A stretch of DNA of 17,665 nt from Burkholderiaceae bacterium. Lineage in GTDB: Bacteria; Pseudomonadota; Gammaproteobacteria; Burkholderiales; Burkholderiaceae_C. Below are positions 14,102-17,665 of this stretch, piece after piece. Every line of letters starts with the position of its first letter. Within the stretch, counting starts at the first letter, position 1. Under the pieces are notes generated by a model. It saw nothing but the letters and a program-made list of their open reading frames with translations. It was not told where the DNA came from and searched no databases. The DNA lies in the NCBI GenBank assembly GCA_023260355.1, contig JALQVJ010000094.1:1-17665 (forward strand). Reading direction: 5' to 3'. Both the position numbers and the translations under genes were made by a program.

Positions 14102-14159
14102 TCTTCATCGGCATGGCGTCGGTTGTTCGACTCCCTTGCCCAATGATGGAAAGTTTGAA

Positions 14160-15191
14160 ATGAAATTAGCGACGTACAAAGATGGCTCGCGCGATGGGCA
14201 ACTGGTGGTGGTGTCCCGAGACCTGACTCAAGCCCATTACGCGACTGGTATCGCCAACACGCTGCAACAAGCGCTGGATGACTGGAACTTCATTGCGCCG
14301 CAGTTGGAGGACTTGTCGCTTGCACTGAACCAGGGCAAGACGCGCCACACATTTGCGTTCGACCCTCACATGTGCATGGCCCCCCTGCCTCGCGCCTACC
14401 AGTGGGCTGACGGCTCGGCCTATTTGAATCATCTGGAATTGGTGGGCAAAGCAAATGACACGGATATGCCAGCAGAATACCTGACCCGCCCCTTGGTGTA
14501 CCAAGGAGGCAGCGACGATCTTCAGGGTGCGCGGGACCCGATCTGGGTTGAAGACACCGCCTGGGGGGTGGATTTCGAAGCCGAGTTGGCCGTGATCACT
14601 GGCGATGTCCCGATGGGTGTCAGTCCCGAGCAAGCGCTGGAGTCCATCCGTTTGCTCACCTTGGTCAATGACGTGAGCTTGCGGCGTTTGATCCCTGCTG
14701 AGTTGAAAACCGGTTTTGGCTTCTTTCAGGGCAAGCCCGCCACCACCATGGGGCCTGTTGCGGTGACCCCGGATGAGTTGGGCTCAGCATGGCGTGATGG
14801 GCGAGTACACCTCACCATGCAGTGCATCTGGAATGGGCGCAAAGTCGGGATGTGTGAAGCAGGTCCCGAAATGGGTTTCCATTTCGGACAAATCATCGCG
14901 CACATGTGCAAGACCAGGCGCGCGCGCGCGGGCACCATCGTTGGCAGCGGCACGGTCAGCAACAAGGACTGGAGCCACGGGTACAGCTGCATCGCCGAAA
15001 AGCGCATGATGGAAAAAGTCACCGATGGCCATGCCACCACGGACTTCATGCAGTGGGGCGACACCATCCGCATTGAGATGAAGGGCAAAGACGGGCAAAG
15101 CCTGTTTGGTGCGATCGAGCAGTCAGTTCAGCACCCCAACGGGGACGTGCCTGGCGCGAGCTCGGGCGATGACCTCGCGCCAGAGCAATAA
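14160..15191 (+). CDS. Fumarylacetoacetate hydrolase family protein
   Basis: This 343-residue enzyme has an N-terminal domain and a C-terminal FAH catalytic domain. FAH enzymes hydrolyse carbon-carbon bonds or act as hydratases/decarboxylases on beta-diketo acids with a divalent metal. The metal ligands are visible as VDFEAELAV (Glu140, Glu142) and NDVS (Asp171). The lysine in FFQGKPATTMGP (Lys192) and Thr265 in GSGTVSN match the catalytic lysine and the active-site threonine of mammalian FAH. PLPRAYQWADGSAYLNH (about 76-91) is typical of a proteobacterial subgroup. I chose the ATG at 14160, with GGAAAG six bases upstream; the open frame further upstream runs antisense through the DUF3108 gene and is not real. 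No homogentisate pathway partner is nearby, so the substrate is unknown. Confidence 0.9.
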   Translation: MKLATYKDGSRDGQLVVVSRDLTQAHYATGIANTLQQALDDWNFIAPQLEDLSLALNQGKTRHTFAFDPHMCMAPLPRAYQWADGSAYLNHLELVGKANDTDMPAEYLTRPLVYQGGSDDLQGARDPIWVEDTAWGVDFEAELAVITGDVPMGVSPEQALESIRLLTLVNDVSLRRLIPAELKTGFGFFQGKPATTMGPVAVTPDELGSAWRDGRVHLTMQCIWNGRKVGMCEAGPEMGFHFGQIIAHMCKTRRARAGTIVGSGTVSNKDWSHGYSCIAEKRMMEKVTDGHATTDFMQWGDTIRIEMKGKDGQSLFGAIEQSVQHPNGDVPGASSGDDLAPEQ

Positions 15192-15214
15192 GCCGCGACT
15201 GCTGGAGCGCCCAA

Positions 15215-15640
15215 TCAAGCGTGCTCGGCCACGTCTGACCAGCTTCGGTAGCCTTTGATTTCGATGGGGTTGCCGAAAGGATCTTTGAAAAACAGGGTTG
15301 ACTGTTCGCCGGGTTGCCCCTGGAAGCGGAGCTGAGGCTCAATCACCATCGGCACAGCGTGCTTCGCGAGGCGATCGCGCAGCCGTTCCCAGTCGGGTTG
15401 CAACACCACCAAGCCAAAGTGTGGCATGGGCACCATGTGTTGACCCACTTTGCCCGTATTGGCGGTGGCGAACGGCTGCCCGAGGTGCATGGAGAGTTGG
15501 TGCCCCATCCAAACCACGTCGACCCATGTCTCACTGCGTCGTCCGGGTTGCGCCCCCAAGACATCGACATAGAAGCGCTCGGCTGTGTCAAGGTCAGTCA
15601 CGTTGAAGGCCAAATGAAAATAAGATTGAGGAACAGTCAT
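15215..15640 (-). CDS. VOC family (glyoxalase/dioxygenase fold) protein
   Basis: This 141-residue single-domain VOC protein has two beta-alpha-beta-beta-beta modules. YFHLAFNVTDLDTAERFYVDVLG (landmark near 7-29, first metal histidine His9) starts module one. MPHFGLVV starts module two, and STLFFKDPFGNPIEIKGY near the C-terminus carries the metal-binding glutamate in EIKGY. Members include glyoxalases, dioxygenases and antibiotic-resistance proteins; this one cannot be assigned further. The ATG at 15640 is preferred, and a TTG three codons upstream is the alternative. It converges on the FAH family gene, with 23 bases between stops. The MFS gene lies upstream on the same strand, with 164 bases between. 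Confidence 0.87.
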   Translation of the reverse strand: MTVPQSYFHLAFNVTDLDTAERFYVDVLGAQPGRRSETWVDVVWMGHQLSMHLGQPFATANTGKVGQHMVPMPHFGLVVLQPDWERLRDRLAKHAVPMVIEPQLRFQGQPGEQSTLFFKDPFGNPIEIKGYRSWSDVAEHA

Positions 15641-15761
15641 AGGCAACAAGTTGGTGTTGGTTTCGTGCGCAGTGTGTCAGGCTTGGCCATGAGCCGCGAC
15701 CGAGTTGGCGAGTAGGCTTGCGCCGCAGATGGTCTCCTCGCAGCGCAGGCACGCGCCCTGA

Positions 15762-15781
15762 GCGCCCTTGGCCAAAGGCGC
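15762..15781 (-). terminator. Weak hairpin after the MFS gene
   Basis: GCGCC and GGCGC arms enclose TTGGCCAA with one internal mismatch, making a compact stem in the 164-base gap between the MFS and VOC genes, 24 bases past the MFS stop. No U-tract follows on the minus strand, so termination here is uncertain. I see no gene in the rest of this gap. Confidence 0.25.
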
Positions 15782-15804
15782 AGACCCATCCCGGGGGCTG
15801 GCGA

Positions 15805-16992
15805 TCAGCCGCCCCCTGTCCTCTCGCGCAATGGCCAGAGCAACCCAGACCCGATCAGCAGCAGAAGGCCTGTGACCACCAGTGCCCATGTGTCTCGGCC
15901 TGTGCTGGCAATCACACTGGCTGTGGCTGCGGGCGCCAAGACTTGCGCAACGCCATAAGCCAAGGTGAGCCTGGCCATCGTCTTGCCGGGGTTCGAGGGC
16001 GACATTTTTCCTGCCACAGCGAGGCTGGTTGCAACGATGCCAGAGAACGTCGACCCGAACAGAATCGCGGCAACCAAGGTGCTCCACAAACTGGGGGACA
16101 ACGCTGGCAACAAGACCGAGAGCGACTGCAAGGCCAAGGCCACCATGATCACTTTGATTTGGCCATATTTGCGGCCGATGCGGTCCCAAACCACGGCGCC
16201 GATTGAGCCGAAAACGCCGACCAAGATCCATGCGATGGGGCCTTGTGCACCCATACCGGCGGCGCGTACCACCATGGCCACGGTGTAAGTAGCGCTGACG
16301 GCAAAACCCACGCCGGCGAGGAAATACATCACCACCATGCGCCACAGCCATGCCGAACTGATGGGGGCAGGCGGCGCAGTGTTGGCCGCGGCAATAGGCG
16401 GTGGATCAGGCCTGAAGAACAAGGCGACAGCGAGCAATATGCCGCCCACCGCGGTGTATCCCCACCATTGTTGAACCCAAGTCCAATGCAGTGGCACAAA
16501 AGCCAATGCCATGAGGCCCGTGAGCACGATGGACAAGCCGGCTCCTGTGAAGTAGCCGCCCAATTCCGCGCGGTGCCCATGGCGCATCAGCCAGCCCAAC
16601 ACCAGGCCTGAGCCGAGCAACATGCCAGCCGCGCCGCTGAGTCCGCCCAGATATCGCGACAACAACCACACCCAGGGCTCACTCGATAGGGCCATGGCTG
16701 CGGTGCTGAGGGCGCCCAAAACCAAACCCCATACGTAGCACCGATAACGCACCATCGGCGACTCGATCCACGAGGCCAACAACGCCCCAGAGATGTAGCC
16801 CAAATAATTGACAGTGGCCAGCCAGCCTGCGAGCACCACGCCCAAACCGGCCTCTCTTTGCATGACCGGCAACATCGGGGTGTAGGCAAAGCGCGCCATG
16901 CCCAAGGTCAAGCCGAGCGCGCACATGCCCCCGACAAAAACTTGCCAGCGCGCCAATGACCGTTCGGGTGCGTTGTGATGCATCGTGGCCAA
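15805..16992 (-). CDS. YbfB/YjiJ family MFS transporter
   Basis: This 395-residue protein has about twelve hydrophobic membrane segments in two halves, separated by a proline/alanine-rich loop (about residues 204-218). The N-terminal GLTLGMARFAYTPMLPVM (about 27-44) is the hallmark of the YbfB/YjiJ group (MFS_4), whose substrates are largely unknown. WDRIGRKYGQIK (about 268-279) is the loop motif of the second half. The start is the ATG at 16992; another ATG three codons later is equally possible. It diverges from phaM across 150 bases. Linkage to a VOC protein may hint at export or import of a small organic compound, but this is weak. Confidence 0.9.
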   Translation of the reverse strand: MATMHHNAPERSLARWQVFVGGMCALGLTLGMARFAYTPMLPVMQREAGLGVVLAGWLATVNYLGYISGALLASWIESPMVRYRCYVWGLVLGALSTAAMALSSEPWVWLLSRYLGGLSGAAGMLLGSGLVLGWLMRHGHRAELGGYFTGAGLSIVLTGLMALAFVPLHWTWVQQWWGYTAVGGILLAVALFFRPDPPPIAAANTAPPAPISSAWLWRMVVMYFLAGVGFAVSATYTVAMVVRAAGMGAQGPIAWILVGVFGSIGAVVWDRIGRKYGQIKVIMVALALQSLSVLLPALSPSLWSTLVAAILFGSTFSGIVATSLAVAGKMSPSNPGKTMARLTLAYGVAQVLAPAATASVIASTGRDTWALVVTGLLLLIGSGLLWPLRERTGGG

Positions 16993-17039
16993 TTATCGAT
17001 CCGTGGTTTCGCTCACCGCTGACGCGCAAAGCGCAGCCC

Positions 17040-17069
17040 TTGCCCGCCCCCTCGCCAACGCAGTAGGAT
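17040..17069 (+). promoter_or_regulatory. Candidate sigma-70 promoter for phaM
   Basis: TTGCCC (17040-17045) and TAGGAT (17064-17069) are separated by 18 bases. Each box matches the consensus at four of six positions. Transcription would begin near 17076, giving a 67-base leader before the phaM ATG. Confidence 0.25.
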
Positions 17070-17142
17070 CGCTTCTCAAGTGCTCCAAAGCCGCAATGCT
17101 GTGGCCTTGGTGGCGAGTTTCAAGACTGCAAGGAGCCCCGGC

Positions 17143-17665
17143 ATGAGTACACCCAAATCCAACCCTTTTGGCGCATTCATGCCCGGCTGGGATTTTTTAC
17201 AAAGCCTAGGCAAAGCCATGCCCGCCCAAGGCGCCCCAGCGCAGGGGTGGGTCGCGCCAACGCTCAGCGTCGAGGACCTGGACAAGCGGATTCAGGAACT
17301 CAAGGCCGTGCAGTACTGGTTGGAGCAGAACGCCCGAATGCTCACGGCGACAATTCAGGCGCTTGAGGTTCAAAAAATGACCTTGTCCACGCTGAAAACC
17401 ATGAACGTTCATGTGGATGAGTTGGCCAAGGCCATGAAGGTGAAACCCGAGGACTTCATGACCAGCTGGGCCCAAGCCAAGGACCCGAAAGAGCAGGCGC
17501 CACCAGCTGCAGCCCAGCAAACGGAGGAGTCACACCCTGACGCCCGCACCAAACCAAGCAGCGGCGCGTCTCGAGCAGGGGATCGCGAAGCGACTGCCAG
17601 CCCAGACCCCATGCAGTGGTGGGGTGCGGTGAGTCAGCAGTTTCAAGACATCGCACAGAGCGCCG
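17143..17665 (+). CDS. phaM: PhaM family polyhydroxyalkanoate granule regulator (N-terminal part, cut by the window end)
   Basis: The first 174 codons are visible with no stop. The start is the ATG at 17143 with an excellent AAGGAG seven bases upstream. NPFGAFMPGWDFLQSLGKA is followed by the strongly conserved WVAPTLSVEDLDKRIQELK (about 36-54), VQYWLEQNARMLTATIQALE and QKMTLSTLKTMNV (to about 87). These form the helical region typical of PhaM, which in Ralstonia eutropha binds PHA synthase PhaC and DNA and distributes granules at division. A low-complexity Ala/Pro/Gln-rich stretch follows (about 115-150), then DPMQWWGAVSQQFQDIAQSA. A lysine/alanine-rich DNA-binding tail expected in PhaM would lie beyond the window. 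It implies that the host makes polyhydroxyalkanoate. Confidence 0.9.
   Translation, partial: MSTPKSNPFGAFMPGWDFLQSLGKAMPAQGAPAQGWVAPTLSVEDLDKRIQELKAVQYWLEQNARMLTATIQALEVQKMTLSTLKTMNVHVDELAKAMKVKPEDFMTSWAQAKDPKEQAPPAAAQQTEESHPDARTKPSSGASRAGDREATASPDPMQWWGAVSQQFQDIAQSA

Noticed and set aside
13683..14159. 159-residue N-terminal extension of the FAH family reading frame
   Set aside because: It runs antisense through the DUF3108 gene, has no family similarity, and a good ribosome site precedes the ATG at 14160.
14930..14941. Run of alternating CG (GCGCGCGCG) within the FAH family gene
   Set aside because: It encodes ordinary residues (RRARA) in frame; a short CG run is expected in G+C-rich DNA and gives no evidence of a Z-DNA or regulatory role.
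15677..16351. 224-residue minus-strand ORF ending beyond the MFS stop
   Set aside because: It is an out-of-frame shadow of the MFS gene, rich in Arg/His/Cys, and shows no recognisable domain.
1..17665. Defence island, prophage, integrative element or CRISPR array
   Set aside because: I found no integrase, transposase, repeat-spacer pattern, tRNA or att-like repeat; the genes are conserved core or metabolic genes.

Overview
This window looks like chromosomal DNA from a betaproteobacterium of the order Burkholderiales, most likely Comamonadaceae. The reasons are the moderately high G+C content, the DUF3567 and DUF3108 proteins and a PhaM-type granule regulator (all typical of Burkholderiales), and the rsmI / yraN / SIS protein / BON lipoprotein neighbourhood. 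I see no rRNA, tRNA, insertion sequence, prophage gene or CRISPR array. The DNA reads as compact core and metabolic genome, and no gene-free stretch exceeds 300 bases.

Region by region. (1) 1-3116: a small membrane protein, then rsmI on the minus strand. rsmI is head to head, with overlapping start codons, with a plus-strand row of yraN, a divergent diaA-like SIS gene and a dolP-like BON lipoprotein gene. This row is closed by a clear intrinsic terminator. (2) 3140-6275: a beta-hydroxyacid dehydrogenase diverges from the PLP protein YggS, which is followed by a PuuA-like glutamine synthetase family enzyme. (3) 6338-9911, minus strand: a LysR regulator, a GlcD-type flavin oxidase, then lrgA and lrgB, which overlap by ATGA. 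(4) 10054-11864, plus strand: an omega-amino acid:pyruvate aminotransferase overlapping by TTGA a small isoprenylcysteine methyltransferase-like membrane protein. (5) 11899-14084, minus strand: DUF3108 protein, DUF3567 protein and a ChaN-like lipoprotein. (6) 14160-15191, plus strand: a fumarylacetoacetate hydrolase family enzyme, convergent with a minus-strand VOC protein and a YbfB/YjiJ-type MFS transporter. (7) From 17143 to the window edge: the N-terminal 174 codons of phaM.

How the genes fit together. The first cluster is housekeeping: 16S rRNA methylation, a nuclease-like protein, possible control of replication initiation, and outer-membrane integrity. The middle of the window is carbon and nitrogen scavenging. 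The gamma-glutamylpolyamine synthetase-like enzyme and the omega-aminotransferase would fit polyamine or beta-alanine use. The glcD-lrgA-lrgB row suggests that LrgAB imports the 2-hydroxyacid that GlcD oxidises, by analogy with the plant glycolate/glycerate transporter PLGG1. This row is the most interesting functional hypothesis here. I did not find a clear defence, toxin or otherwise wholly novel system. The best leads are the glcD-lrgAB row, the SIS protein that has lost the family's ligand-binding motifs, and several palindromes at divergent promoters.
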